The notes under the pieces were generated by a model that was not told the DNA's origin, made no database searches, and was given only the letters and a program-made list of their open reading frames with translations. The position numbers were made by a program, and so were the translations under genes. A stretch of DNA of 64,000 nucleotides from Bisbaumannia salifodinae (lineage in GTDB: Bacteria > Pseudomonadota > Gammaproteobacteria > Pseudomonadales > Halomonadaceae). Every line of letters starts with the position of its first letter. The stretch's first letter is position 1. The stretch is from the NCBI RefSeq assembly GCF_039522585.1, contig NZ_BAAADR010000046.1; one strand, 5' to 3'. Of this stretch, positions 19,188-28,131 are shown piece by piece.

Positions 19188-20223
19188 GCCGGGTGCGCTC
19201 ATTGTAGTTGTCGGCGATCTCGTGCCAGCGCTCGTCGACATTGGCCAGCCAGGCCATCAGGGTACGGTCATAGTCTGCCCCGAAGTTCTGCCAGTCCTCC
19301 ATCATCAGGTGCGCCTCGCTGGCCTTGGCGATGTGCATCGCCGAGGGCAGTATTCCGTTGGGGAAGATGTACTTGTTGATCCAGGGGTCGGTACTGATGT
19401 CGGAGTTGTTCCTGCCGATGGTGTGGAGCAGGAAGAGGCCCCCGGCATCCAGCAGCCGCTCCACGGTCTGGAAGTAGGTGGCGTAGTTGCGATGGCCCAC
19501 ATGCTCGAACATGCCGATGGAGACGATGCGGTCGTAGTGGCCCTCCAGGTCGCGGTAGTCCTGCAGCCGGATCTCCACCGGCAGGCCCTCGCAGCGCTCA
19601 CGGGCCAGGGCGGCCTGCTCCCTGGAGATGGTGATGCCGGTGACCTCCACGCCGTGGTGGCGGGCGGCGTGCTCGGCGAAGCTTCCCCAGCCGCAGCCGA
19701 TGTCCAGCACCCGCATGCCCGGATGCAGGTCGAGCTTGCGGCAGGCCAGCTCCAGTTTGGCCCGTTGCGCCTCATGCAGGTTCCTGGCTTCCTTCCAGTA
19801 GCCGCAGGAGTAGCACATGGTGGGGTCGAGCATGCGCTCGAAGAGGTCGTTGCCGAGGTCATAGTGGGCCTCGCCGACGATATAGGCGCGGGCCTTGCTT
19901 TGCAGGTTGAAGAAGCCCGACTGGAGTCGATACATCAGCCGTTCGGTGGACGTATGGGCGCGTTCGCCCAGGCCGTGCAGCAGCAGGCGACAGGTCATCT
20001 CGTCGATACGGTCGCACTCCCACCAGCCATCCATATAGGCCTCGCCCAGTCCCAGGGTGCCCTGATGAAGCACCCGGGAGAAGAAGTCGGGGTGATAGAC
20101 TCGCAGGTCCCAGGGCTGGTTGCCGTTGAGGGTCACGCCGGAACCTGCCAGCAGCTGTTCGATAATGCGTCTGGCGCGAGTATCCGGCAGGGTAAGGGGG
20201 GCGATATGGGTATCACTGGTCAT
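19072..20223 (-). CDS. cfa: Cyclopropane-fatty-acyl-phospholipid synthase
   Basis: 383 residues, normal for Cfa. It transfers a methylene from S-adenosylmethionine to unsaturated acyl chains of membrane phospholipids, usually in stationary phase or stress. The SAM site is VLDIGCGWGSFAEHAA; further family motifs are HYDLGNDLFERMLD, MCYSCGYW and SIGMFEHVGHRNY. The start at 20223 has AGGAGG six bases upstream; an in-frame ATG at 20250 lacks one. The end is duplicated downstream (18877-19187). Confidence 0.95.
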   Translation of the reverse strand: MTSDTHIAPLTLPDTRARRIIEQLLAGSGVTLNGNQPWDLRVYHPDFFSRVLHQGTLGLGEAYMDGWWECDRIDEMTCRLLLHGLGERAHTSTERLMYRLQSGFFNLQSKARAYIVGEAHYDLGNDLFERMLDPTMCYSCGYWKEARNLHEAQRAKLELACRKLDLHPGMRVLDIGCGWGSFAEHAARHHGVEVTGITISREQAALARERCEGLPVEIRLQDYRDLEGHYDRIVSIGMFEHVGHRNYATYFQTVERLLDAGGLFLLHTIGRNNSDISTDPWINKYIFPNGILPSAMHIAKASEAHLMMEDWQNFGADYDRTLMAWLANVDERWHEIADNYNERTRRMFRYYLSVCAGGFRARHMQLWQVVFSRGRLGRYDAPR

Positions 20224-20306
20224 GGCGTCCTCCTGGGCCTGGTGGGACATGGGCTGGCTCCGCGGCTGCCGGCAACTTAGGATTGAGCATAGTTCAAGCG
20301 ACTAAT

Positions 20307-20321
20307 CCTTGGTAATCAAGG
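20307..20321. promoter_or_regulatory. Short inverted repeat between cfa and the thiamine-binding gene
   Basis: CCTTG-GTAAT-CAAGG in the 126-bp divergent spacer, 29 bp upstream of the 20350 start codon. It could be an operator or a leader hairpin. There is no sign of a TPP riboswitch. Confidence 0.25.
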
Positions 20322-20349
20322 CATTCCCAACGATAAGGAGAGGCGTGAT

Positions 20350-20652
20350 ATGCAAGTCATGGTGGATCTCTGCGTGGTGCCCCTGGGCGTGGGGGTCTCG
20401 GTATCCCCCCAGGTGGCGGCCTGTCAGCGGGTCATTCAGGCCTCCGGGCTGAATTATCGTATGCACGCCTATGGCACCAATATCGAGGGGCCCTGGGATG
20501 AGGTGATGGCGGTGGTCAAGCGCTGCCATGAGGTGGTGCACGAGATGGGCGCGCCGCGCATCACCTCGACCCTCAGGGTGGGCACCCGCATCGATCGGGC
20601 GCAGTCCATGGACGACAAGGTGGCCAGCGTGGAGGCGTTACTTAAAGAATAG
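20350..20652 (+). CDS. MTH1187/YkoF-family thiamine-binding protein
   Basis: 100 residues, the usual single-domain length. The pattern VDLCVVPLGVGVSVSPQVAA followed by YRMHAYGTNIEGPWDEVMAVVKRCHE matches the MTH1187/YqgV family, small cytosolic proteins thought to bind thiamine or hydroxymethylpyrimidine. It has a good ribosome site (AAGGAG). It is monocistronic, convergent with argP across a shared hairpin. Confidence 0.85.
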   Translation: MQVMVDLCVVPLGVGVSVSPQVAACQRVIQASGLNYRMHAYGTNIEGPWDEVMAVVKRCHEVVHEMGAPRITSTLRVGTRIDRAQSMDDKVASVEALLKE

Positions 20653-20675
20653 ACGCCACGACCCCGGTCTAACGA

Positions 20676-20700
20676 GATGCCCCGCCTAGCGCGGGGCATC
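20676..20700. terminator. Bidirectional terminator between the thiamine-binding gene and argP
   Basis: GATGCCCCGC / GCGGGGCATC, a 10-bp perfect stem; the argP stop codon (20686-20688) lies in its loop. T-rich runs are weak on both sides, so efficiency is uncertain. Confidence 0.6.
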
Positions 20701-21606
20701 GTCGTCTTGGGGCAGGGGTTCCAGCCAGTCGCCACTGTGTCTGAGCAGATGGCCGGTCAGGGCCTCCAGGGTCGCTCCCCCTTGGCGCCAGTGATGCCAG
20801 TAGAGGGGGACCTCGATGCGACGCGCCTGGTCATCGAGGCTGGGAAGTTCCACCAGGCGGCCCTCGGCCAGTTCGCGAGCCACCTGGCGCTCGGGGATCA
20901 TGCCGTAGCCGAGCCCGGCCAGCGCCATGCCCACGAACCCCTCGGAGGAGGGGCAGAGGTGGTGGGGGAAGGGCTCATGGAAGCCGTGGCGAGCCAGGTA
21001 GCGATGCTGCAGGCGATCGTCCGGACCATAGACGATGGCCGGGGCATGACGCAGGGCCGCATGGCTGAGGCCGGCGGGGAAGTGCCGGGCAATAAAGGCG
21101 GGGCTGGCCAGGGCGCGATATCGCATCTGGCCCAGGGCGTGACTGCGGGCCCCCTGAACCGGGCGTGGCGTGTCGCAGAGGCAGCCCGCCACCTCGCCAT
21201 CGCGCATGCGCCTGAGGGCCACCTCCTGATCCTCCACCAGCAGTTCGAAGAGCAGCCGGTGCTCCCGGCAGAAGCTGGCCATGCTGGCGGGCCACCAGGT
21301 GGCCAGACTATCGGCATTGATCGCCAGGCGCAGGCGCGGCTCCGCCTCGCCCAGGGTCGGCACCTGATCCAGCAGATCATGCTCCAGCAGGCGTACCTGG
21401 CGGGCATGGTTGAGCAGGCGCCGTCCCACCGGAGTGGGGGCGAGGCGCGGGCCGCGGACCAGTACCGGCTGACCGAGACGCGCCTCCAGCAGCTTGATGC
21501 GCTGGGAGACCGCCGACTGGGTCAGCCCCAACTGCTGGGCGCCGCGTTCGAAGCCGCCCTGATCCACCACCGCGGTCAGGGCCTCGAGGAGCTTGTAGTC
21601 GAACAT
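20686..21606 (-). CDS. argP: LysR-family regulator ArgP (lysine/arginine responsive)
   Basis: 306 residues with an N-terminal LysR winged HTH (FERGAQQLGLTQSAVSQRIK) and a periplasmic-binding-like effector domain. The start MFDYKLLEALTAVVDQGGFE is characteristic of ArgP/IciA. It is divergent from an ArgO-type exporter, the classical arrangement in which ArgP activates argO in response to arginine and is antagonised by lysine. Its stop codon lies in the loop of the terminator shared with the preceding gene. Confidence 0.9.
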   Translation of the reverse strand: MFDYKLLEALTAVVDQGGFERGAQQLGLTQSAVSQRIKLLEARLGQPVLVRGPRLAPTPVGRRLLNHARQVRLLEHDLLDQVPTLGEAEPRLRLAINADSLATWWPASMASFCREHRLLFELLVEDQEVALRRMRDGEVAGCLCDTPRPVQGARSHALGQMRYRALASPAFIARHFPAGLSHAALRHAPAIVYGPDDRLQHRYLARHGFHEPFPHHLCPSSEGFVGMALAGLGYGMIPERQVARELAEGRLVELPSLDDQARRIEVPLYWHHWRQGGATLEALTGHLLRHSGDWLEPLPQDDDAPR

Positions 21607-21702
21607 CAGGCTTTCTTATTTCTCATTCGGTGAATTAATTTCATTAATTTATCTTGCCACTCTAGCCTGGGCGCTTCCATTGCACCATCGAGGAGTCGTG
21701 TC
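21607..21702. promoter_or_regulatory. Divergent argP-argO regulatory region
   Basis: A 96-bp AT-rich spacer with two direct ATTAATTT copies (about 21632-21650). AT-rich, loosely conserved sites with T-N11-A elements are typical ArgP targets. No single motif is strong enough to name, so only the region is recorded. Confidence 0.4.
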
Positions 21703-22311
21703 GTGTGGAGTTCGCTGTTTCATGGGCTGGTGGTGGGGGCCGGACTGATCATCGCCATCGGGGCCCAGAATGCCTTCGTGCTCAATCAGGGGTTACGCCG
21801 GGAACACGGTTATCTGGTGGCCGCCCTCTGTGCCCTCTGTGACTGGCTGCTGATCGCCCTGGGGGTGCTGGGGGTCGGGACCCTGCTGGCCCAGCAGCCG
21901 GCCCTGATCGCCGTGGCGCGCTGGGGCGGGGCGCTGTTTCTGGCCTGGCAGGCGGGGCTGGCACTGCGTCGGGCCGGTGCGGCCCAGGGGCTGGTGGGGC
22001 GTGGCACGACGCCGCGCTCCCGCCGGGTGGTGGTCCTGACCACCCTGGCGGTGACCCTGCTCAATCCCCAGGTCTATCTCGACACTCTGTTATTGCTGGG
22101 GGCCATCGGTGCCCTCCAGCCCAGTCCCATGGGTTTCATGATGGGGGCGGCCCTGGCCTCCTGTGGCTGGTTCTTCGGCCTGGTGGGCGCCGCCGCCTGG
22201 TTGGCGCCCCGCCTGGCCAGCCCGGGAACCTGGCGGCTGATCGACCTGGGTATCGCCGCCATGCTGGGCTGGGTGGCCTGGCAACTGGCCAGTGGCGCCA
22301 TGCTGGCATAA
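21703..22311 (+). CDS. argO: LysE/ArgO-family basic amino acid exporter
   Basis: 202 residues, about six membrane segments. The N-terminal GLIIAIGAQNAFVLNQGLRREH and central TLLNPQVYLDTLLLLG are family signatures. It exports arginine (and possibly canavanine or lysine) to limit toxic accumulation. It uses a GTG start with a GAGGAG-like site upstream. It is divergent from its likely activator argP. Confidence 0.9.
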   Translation: MWSSLFHGLVVGAGLIIAIGAQNAFVLNQGLRREHGYLVAALCALCDWLLIALGVLGVGTLLAQQPALIAVARWGGALFLAWQAGLALRRAGAAQGLVGRGTTPRSRRVVVLTTLAVTLLNPQVYLDTLLLLGAIGALQPSPMGFMMGAALASCGWFFGLVGAAAWLAPRLASPGTWRLIDLGIAAMLGWVAWQLASGAMLA

Positions 22312-22314
22312 GGG

Positions 22315-22332
22315 TGTCACGTTTTATTTACG
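22315..22332. promoter_or_regulatory. Upstream TyrR/PhhR box of hpd
   Basis: TGTCAC-GTTTTA-TTTACG: 4/6 and 5/6 matches to the TyrR half-sites with exact 6-bp spacing. It begins four bases after the argO stop and 72 bp (about seven helical turns) before the second box, so two dimers would sit on the same DNA face. Confidence 0.6.
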
Positions 22333-22386
22333 GCCTGTCAGGCCGCTGCACCACCCGGGGGGCGCCATCCGGCGAGGGTCGAGGGG

Positions 22387-22404
22387 TGTAATAAGAAGTT
22401 TACG
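22387..22404. promoter_or_regulatory. Promoter-proximal TyrR/PhhR box of hpd
   Basis: TGTAAT-AAGAAG-TTTACG, 5/6 matches in each half of TGTAAA-N6-TTTACA. It lies 140 bp upstream of the hpd start. With the box at 4483 it indicates a PhhR regulon covering phenylalanine hydroxylation and 4-hydroxyphenylpyruvate oxidation. Confidence 0.7.
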
Positions 22405-22544
22405 TTAGCTGGCCTCCGAAGCCGGGAGTCGCCGGGCATTGCCGCCGATGGGGGCATTCCCGGCGTGCTCCCGTAGCCCTAGCCTGTAGCCATCCCACCT
22501 GGCCAAGGGCCGGGGCATGACGACACAACAACCGGAGGCTTATC

Positions 22545-23651
22545 ATGAACGCCGTGGCACAGACCCAGACAACCGCCGAGATCTCGTCCCACAACCCCAT
22601 CGGCACCAACGGTTTCGAGTTCGTCGAATTCACCGCGCCGGATGCCGCAGGCATCGACGCCCTGCGCGGCCTCTTTACCCAGTTGGGCTTCACCGAGACC
22701 CGCAAACACCGCTCCAAGCAGGTCTTCCTGTTCCAGCAGGAGGGCGTGAACTTCGTGCTCAACGCCGAGCCGGGCAGCCATGCCGCCGAGTTCGCGCGCA
22801 TTCATGGGCCCAGCGCCTGCGCCATGGCCTGGAAGGTGGCCGATGCCAAGCAGGCCTATGCGCATGCCCTGGCCAATGGCGCCGAGGCCATGGAGAACCC
22901 GGTGGGCCCCGGCGAGGTGGGGATTCCCGCGGTCAAGGGCATCGGCGGCTCGCTGCTCTACTTCGTCGACAACAAGCTCGACGACCAGGGCCGCACCATC
23001 TACGACATCGACTTCGAGGCCATCGACGGGCGTACCGCCCAGGACAACAGCGTCGGCCTGCAGATCCTCGATCACCTGACCCACAACGTGGATCGCGGCC
23101 AGATGGACGTCTGGGCGGACTTCTATACCCGTATCGCCAACTTCCGCGAGATCCGCTATTTCGATATCGAGGGCAAGATGACCGGGCTCTTCTCCCGGGC
23201 CATGACCGCGCCCTGCGGGAAGATGCATATCCCCATCAACGAGTCCGCCGACGATAACTCCCAGATCGCCGAATTCCTGCGCGAGTACAACGGCGAGGGG
23301 ATCCAGCACCTGGCCATGGCCACCGACGATATCTACGCCACCGTCAAGGCGCTGAAGGCCAATGGCGTCAAGTTCCTCACCACCCCGGACACCTACTACG
23401 AGAAGGTCGACGCCCGGGTGCCCAATCACGAGGAGAACGTCGAGGAGCTACGCGAGCTGAGCCTGCTGGTGGACGGTGCCCCGGATCAGGGCGTGCTGCT
23501 GCAGATCTTCACCGAGACCGTGATCGGCCCGATCTTCTTCGAGATCATTCAGCGCAAGGGCAACGACGGCTTCGGCGAGGGTAACTTCAAGGCCCTGTTC
23601 GAATCCATCGAGGAGGATCAGATCCGCCGCGGCGTGCTCAAGGCCGACTAA
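22545..23651 (+). CDS. hpd: 4-hydroxyphenylpyruvate dioxygenase
   Basis: 368 residues, the standard length. It converts 4-hydroxyphenylpyruvate to homogentisate using Fe(II) and O2. Two vicinal-oxygen-chelate halves are visible. Metal-ligand regions include LDHLTHNVDRGQMD, GIQHLAMATDDI and the C-terminal IFFEIIQRKGNDGFGEGNFK, which holds the conserved Glu and the closing helix. It acts directly after PhhC; later steps (hmgA, fahA, maiA) are not in the window. Preceded by two TyrR-type boxes and followed by a terminator. Confidence 0.97.
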   Translation: MNAVAQTQTTAEISSHNPIGTNGFEFVEFTAPDAAGIDALRGLFTQLGFTETRKHRSKQVFLFQQEGVNFVLNAEPGSHAAEFARIHGPSACAMAWKVADAKQAYAHALANGAEAMENPVGPGEVGIPAVKGIGGSLLYFVDNKLDDQGRTIYDIDFEAIDGRTAQDNSVGLQILDHLTHNVDRGQMDVWADFYTRIANFREIRYFDIEGKMTGLFSRAMTAPCGKMHIPINESADDNSQIAEFLREYNGEGIQHLAMATDDIYATVKALKANGVKFLTTPDTYYEKVDARVPNHEENVEELRELSLLVDGAPDQGVLLQIFTETVIGPIFFEIIQRKGNDGFGEGNFKALFESIEEDQIRRGVLKAD

Positions 23652-23658
23652 GGCGATA

Positions 23659-23687
23659 CCGCCGCCTCGACTCGGGGCGGCGGTTTT
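23659..23687 (+). terminator. Rho-independent terminator of hpd
   Basis: CCGCCGCC-N9-GGCGGCGG stem followed by TTTT, starting eight bases after the hpd stop codon. Confidence 0.9.
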
Positions 23688-23811
23688 GCTACAAGTCAGG
23701 CCTTAGTGTCAAGCTTGGCGATAAAAACAGACTTTCCATTTGGTCTAATGGCTCTATAGCGACAAATAACGCTAAAATCACCGACAACAACAAGTGCTGT
23801 AAGGTATCCCG

Positions 23812-25272
23812 ATGACGACGACAAATGACGCACCCAAGACCCTCTGGCTTGGGCGATGGGGGTTCGTGCTGGCGGCCACCGGTTCCGCGGTGGGCCTCGG
23901 CAATATCTGGAAGTTTCCCTATATCACCGGCGAATTCGGCGGTGGTGCCTTCGTGCTGGTCTACCTGGCCTGCATCCTGGCGGTGGGCGTGCCCATCATG
24001 ATGGCCGAGATCAGCTTCGGGCGACGCGGTCGCGGCAGCCCCATCGATGCCATTCGGCGGGTGGTGCAGGAGTCCGGCGGCGGTGGCTTCTGGTCGCTGT
24101 TCGGCTGGATGGCCATGCTCTGCGGCTTCATGATCCTGACCTTCTATGTGGTGGTGGCCGGCTGGTCCTTCGCCTACCTGTGGAAGATGCTCAGCGGTGG
24201 CCTGGTGGGCTCCAGCGTCGAGGATATGGCGGCCATCTTCGAGGCCAACAACGCCAACCCCGCCAACCTGGGGCTGTGGAGCACCCTGGTCACCGTGCTG
24301 ACCATGCTGATCGTCGGCAAGGGCGTGCAGGCGGGTATCGAGCGCAGCGTCAGTTGGATGATGCCGGGCATGGTGGTGATGCTGGCGATCCTGATCGGCT
24401 ATGGCGTCTATTCCGGCGGTTTCGGCGAGGCCTTCGCCTTCCTGTTCTCCTTCAACACCGACGGCCTGAGCAGCGAAGGGCTGTTGGCGGCCCTGGGGCA
24501 TGCCTTCTTTACCCTGTCCCTGGCCTCCGGTGCCATCCTCACCTACGGCGCCTACCTGCCCAAGGGCCACTCCATCGCGCGCACCACCTTCAGCGTGGCC
24601 ATCGCCGATACCGTGGTGGCGCTGATGGCCGGCCTGGCGATCTTCCCGATCATCTTCGCCAACGGCATGAGCCCGGGCGGCGGTCCGGGGCTGATCTTCA
24701 TGAGCCTGCCGCTGGCCTTCCAGGCCATGCCGCTGGGCACCCTGTTCGGCGTGCTGTTCTTCCTGATGCTCTCCATGGCGGCCCTGACCTCCTCCATTTC
24801 GATGATCGAGGCCACCGTGGCCTGGCTTATCGACAACAAGGGAGTGTCGCGCAAGCAGGCCTCCTGGGGCGTGGGCATCGTGCTGTGGGTGGTCAGTACC
24901 CTGGCGATGCTCTCCTTCAACTGGGGCGCCGACTGGACCCTGGGCGGGCGTAACTTCTTCGATTGGCTCGATTACCTGACCTCGCGCTGGATGATGCCCC
25001 TGGGTGGCCTGGGCATGGCGCTGATGGCCGGCTTCCTGCTGCGCAACGAGCTGTTCAAGGAAGAGCTGGGGCTCTCCAACGTCCAGCATGCGCTCTGGCT
25101 GTTCATGGTGCGCTACGTCAGCCCGCTGGGCATCGTGCTGATCTTCGTCGATGCCCTGGGCCTGGCCAGCCTCAACCTGGCCGTCCAGTGGCCCTGGCTG
25201 CTGGCCCTGCTGATCGCCGTCACCGTGGTCGGCGAGCTGGCCAGCCCGCGGCTCAAGCGTCAGTTCTCCTGA
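23812..25272 (+). CDS. Neurotransmitter:sodium symporter (NSS) family transporter
   Basis: 486 residues, about 12 membrane segments. The first segments carry the NSS signatures GSAVGLGNIWKFPY and the FGGGAFVLVYL unwound region, which form the Na+ and amino acid sites. Bacterial members (LeuT, MhsT, Tyt1) import hydrophobic or aromatic amino acids with sodium. The position next to hpd and opposite the phh genes makes tyrosine or phenylalanine a reasonable substrate guess, but no TyrR-type box is seen upstream. It has its own strong terminator, so it is a separate unit. Sodium coupling fits a halophilic lifestyle. Confidence 0.9.
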   Translation: MTTTNDAPKTLWLGRWGFVLAATGSAVGLGNIWKFPYITGEFGGGAFVLVYLACILAVGVPIMMAEISFGRRGRGSPIDAIRRVVQESGGGGFWSLFGWMAMLCGFMILTFYVVVAGWSFAYLWKMLSGGLVGSSVEDMAAIFEANNANPANLGLWSTLVTVLTMLIVGKGVQAGIERSVSWMMPGMVVMLAILIGYGVYSGGFGEAFAFLFSFNTDGLSSEGLLAALGHAFFTLSLASGAILTYGAYLPKGHSIARTTFSVAIADTVVALMAGLAIFPIIFANGMSPGGGPGLIFMSLPLAFQAMPLGTLFGVLFFLMLSMAALTSSISMIEATVAWLIDNKGVSRKQASWGVGIVLWVVSTLAMLSFNWGADWTLGGRNFFDWLDYLTSRWMMPLGGLGMALMAGFLLRNELFKEELGLSNVQHALWLFMVRYVSPLGIVLIFVDALGLASLNLAVQWPWLLALLIAVTVVGELASPRLKRQFS

Positions 25273-25296
25273 TCCCGCGACCGCCATCATGGCCCT

Positions 25297-25330
25297 GCGG
25301 CCCCCGCCTGGAGCGGGGGCCGCTTGTTTT
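25297..25330 (+). terminator. Rho-independent terminator of the NSS transporter gene
   Basis: GCGGCCCCCGC-CTGGA-GCGGGGGCCGC, an 11-bp perfect GC stem followed by TTGTTTT. Confidence 0.95.
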
Positions 25331-25465
25331 GGTGGGATTGGCGATAAGCTATGATCCCATGGGCATTGGCCCGGCCGGCGCCCTGACCTTATATTTGGCT
25401 ATAAGAAGTCGGGAATATCGATTAAAATAGAATATCCAGTCCCGCGAGTCCCAGGAGCCCGCCCC

Positions 25466-26332
25466 ATGATCGCCAGCGACGCCCCCACCCCCGATGCCCA
25501 GCGCCTGGCACTGCTGCGCGATTTTCCCCGCGGCCAGGTGGCCCTGGTGGGCGCCGGTCCGGGGGATCCCGAGCTGCTGACCCTCAAGGCCCTCAAGCGG
25601 CTGCAAGTGGCGGAGGTGATCCTTCATGATCGCCTGGTCAGTGCCGAGATCCTGGCCCTGGCCAACCCCCAGGCACAATGCCTCTATGTGGGCAAGGCGC
25701 GCTCGCAACATAGCCTGCCCCAGGAGGGCATCAACCAGGCCCTGGTGGAGTGGGCCCGGGAGGGCAAGCGGGTGGTGCGCCTCAAGGGCGGCGACCCCTT
25801 TATCTTCGGCCGCGGCGGCGAGGAGCTGGAGACCCTGGCCGCGGCCGGCGTGACTTTCGAGGTGATTCCCGGAGTGACCGCCGCCGCCGGCTGCGGCGCC
25901 TATGCGGGCATTCCCCTGACTCACCGCGATCATGCGCAGTCGGTGCGCTTCGTCACCGGCCACCTCAAGGACGGCAGCTGCGACCTGGATTGGCCGGCCC
26001 TGGCGCGGCCGGGGCAGACCCTGGTCTTCTATATGGGCCTGGGCAGCCTGGAGATTATCCGCACCCGACTGCAGGAGTACGGCCTGCCAGGAGCCACTCC
26101 GTTGGCCCTGGTGGAGCAGGGCACCACGGCGCGCCAGCGGGTCCACCGTGGCACCCTGGCCGATCTGCCCGAGGTGCTGCGCTCGGGCACGGTGCGCCCG
26201 CCGACCCTGATCATCGTCGGTAGCGTGGTCGGCCTGCACGACCGCCTGGCCTGGTTCCAGGGCGACAGCGCCAGCCAGGGCTGGGACGAAGGCAAGCACC
26301 CGACACCCCAGGCCAGCAGTCAGAGCGCCTGA
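25466..26332 (+). CDS. cobA: Uroporphyrinogen-III C-methyltransferase (SUMT)
   Basis: 288 residues, a stand-alone SUMT that adds two methyl groups to uroporphyrinogen III to give precorrin-2 for siroheme or cobalamin. Signatures: VALVGAGPGDPELLTLKA (SAM site), RLKGGDPFIFGRGGEE, and VIPGVTAAAGCGAYAGIPLTHR. It is not fused to the CysG oxidase/chelatase half. No siroheme-dependent reductase is adjacent. The AT-rich leader (25380-25435) probably holds the promoter. Confidence 0.95.
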   Translation: MIASDAPTPDAQRLALLRDFPRGQVALVGAGPGDPELLTLKALKRLQVAEVILHDRLVSAEILALANPQAQCLYVGKARSQHSLPQEGINQALVEWAREGKRVVRLKGGDPFIFGRGGEELETLAAAGVTFEVIPGVTAAAGCGAYAGIPLTHRDHAQSVRFVTGHLKDGSCDLDWPALARPGQTLVFYMGLGSLEIIRTRLQEYGLPGATPLALVEQGTTARQRVHRGTLADLPEVLRSGTVRPPTLIIVGSVVGLHDRLAWFQGDSASQGWDEGKHPTPQASSQSA

Positions 26333-26409
26333 TCGAGAGCCCGGGGGCTCCCCCTTGATACCCGGCGGCCGCATGCGACAATGTCCGTCCCCTTAGCGCG
26401 GACTATCCT

Positions 26410-28131
26410 ATGGCCACTTCTCCCCAAGATGCCCTGTCATGGCGCCGCCGCGGCCAGCGCCGGCGTCGCCTGCGCAGCTTTCGCCTGCAGGTGATGCTGC
26501 TGGTGGGGGCCCTGCTGGCGGGCATGCTGCTGGCCCAGGGCGCCTACCTCAATCACCGCAAGGCGGAGATCATCGCCGACCAGATGGGCCAGCGGGCCCT
26601 GGCGGTGGCGCTGAGCGTGGCCTCGATTCCCGAGGTGATCGCCGCCTTCGACACCCCCGATCCCAGCGCCACCCTCCAGCCGATCGCCGAGCGTATCCGC
26701 CGCGAGACCGGGGCCCGCTATGTGGTGGTGGGGGATCGGCAGGGCATCCGGCTCGCCCATCCGCTGCCGGAGCGCCTGGGGCTGCCCATGGTGGGGGGCG
26801 ACAACGATCGGGCGCTGCTTCATGGCGAATCCTATGTCTCCGAGGCCACCGGTTCCCTGGGCGAGGCGATCCGCGGCAAGACCCCGGTGTTCGATGCCCG
26901 GGGCGAGATCGTCGGCATCGTCTCGGTGGGCTTTATGCTCGACCGGGTGGCCATGGACGTGGGCCGCTACACCGGCCTGAGCTGGGCCCTGGTGGCGTTG
27001 ATGGTGGTGCTGGGCTTCGCCGGGGCCTATGGACTGTCGCGGCACCTCAAGAAGGTGATCCTGGGCCTCGAGCCCCACGAGATCGCCCGCCTGGCCATGG
27101 AGAAGGAAGCCATCCTGCAGTCGATCCACGAGGGCATCCTGGCCATCAACCGGGAGGGGCGCATCACCCTGGTCAACCAGCAGGCGCGGCGCTTCCTGGG
27201 TCTGCCCGACGAGCGCCAGGTACTCGGCGAGCCGGTACAGGAGGTGGTGCCCAACTCGCGGCTGCTGGAGGTGCTGGAGCGGGGCGAGCAGCAATTCGAC
27301 CAGCAGATGTGGCTGGGGGATCACCCGGTGGTGGTCAACCGGGTGCCGGTGCGTTACGACGGCCAGATCGAGGGGGCCGTGGCCACCTTCCGCAGCCGCC
27401 GCGAGATCGTCGAGCTCTCCCAGGCCCTGAGCCAGGCCAGCCGCGACGTGGACATGCTGCGTGCCCAGGCCCATGAGTTTTCCAACAAGCTGTATACCAT
27501 CGCCGGCCTCTTGCAACTGGAGCGGGTCCGCGAGGCCCTGGCACTGATCCACCAGGAGAGCGCCCAGCAGCAGGCGCGCATGAGCTTCCTGCGCGACCAT
27601 GTGGCGGACCCGGTGCTCAGCGGCACCCTGCTGGGCAAGCTGACCCGGGCCCGGGAGCTGGGGGTGACGCTGGAGATCGATCCCGACAGCTCCCTGGGGG
27701 TGCCCCTGACCGCCACCGGCCAGGAGGTGCTGATGAGCGTGATCGGCAATCTGCTCGACAATGCCTGCGACGCGGCCCTGCAGGGCGCCGCCCAGGCCCG
27801 GGACGAGAACGGGGAGGGCGCCCGGGTGCGACTCTTCTTTACCGACCTGGGCGAGCAGTTGCTGATCGAGGTGGAGGATAACGGCCTCGGGGTGCCCGCC
27901 GACCGGGCCGCGACGATCTTCGCGGAGGGCTTCTCCACCAAGCCCGGCAAGCACCGGGGCATCGGCCTGGCCCTGGTGGCCCGGCTATGTCGCCAGCACG
28001 GCGGCGAGATCACCCTGGAGGAGAGCGAGCTGGGGGGCGCCGCCTTCACCGCGGTGCTGGATAAGTCACTGTGCCAGGCGCCGGCCCCCGGCGAGCGTCC
28101 ACCGATAGCCCAAGGACACGCCGATGAGTGA
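26410..28131 (+). CDS. CitA/DcuS-family sensor histidine kinase
   Basis: 573 residues. It has an N-terminal membrane segment (about 25-47), a periplasmic single-Cache/PAS sensor domain that binds carboxylates in this family (about 50-185), a second membrane segment (about 190-215), a cytoplasmic PAS, and an HPK5-type kinase core with phospho-accepting His in RAQAHEFSNKLYTIAGL, N-box NLLDNACDAA and G-boxes DNGLGVP and GIGLALV. It overlaps the response regulator gene by 8 bp and lies directly upstream of tctCBA, so it probably senses a tri- or dicarboxylate imported by that transporter. Confidence 0.9.
   Translation: MATSPQDALSWRRRGQRRRRLRSFRLQVMLLVGALLAGMLLAQGAYLNHRKAEIIADQMGQRALAVALSVASIPEVIAAFDTPDPSATLQPIAERIRRETGARYVVVGDRQGIRLAHPLPERLGLPMVGGDNDRALLHGESYVSEATGSLGEAIRGKTPVFDARGEIVGIVSVGFMLDRVAMDVGRYTGLSWALVALMVVLGFAGAYGLSRHLKKVILGLEPHEIARLAMEKEAILQSIHEGILAINREGRITLVNQQARRFLGLPDERQVLGEPVQEVVPNSRLLEVLERGEQQFDQQMWLGDHPVVVNRVPVRYDGQIEGAVATFRSRREIVELSQALSQASRDVDMLRAQAHEFSNKLYTIAGLLQLERVREALALIHQESAQQQARMSFLRDHVADPVLSGTLLGKLTRARELGVTLEIDPDSSLGVPLTATGQEVLMSVIGNLLDNACDAALQGAAQARDENGEGARVRLFFTDLGEQLLIEVEDNGLGVPADRAATIFAEGFSTKPGKHRGIGLALVARLCRQHGGEITLEESELGGAAFTAVLDKSLCQAPAPGERPPIAQGHADE

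Noticed and set aside
20251..20349. TPP riboswitch before the thiamine-binding gene
   Set aside because: The spacer is too short and lacks the conserved THI-box sequences; only a 5-bp-arm inverted repeat is present.
22545..23257. Alternative plus-strand frame starting 22517 over hpd
   Set aside because: Arg/Gly/Pro-rich off-frame reading of the hpd gene, which is complete and unmistakable.
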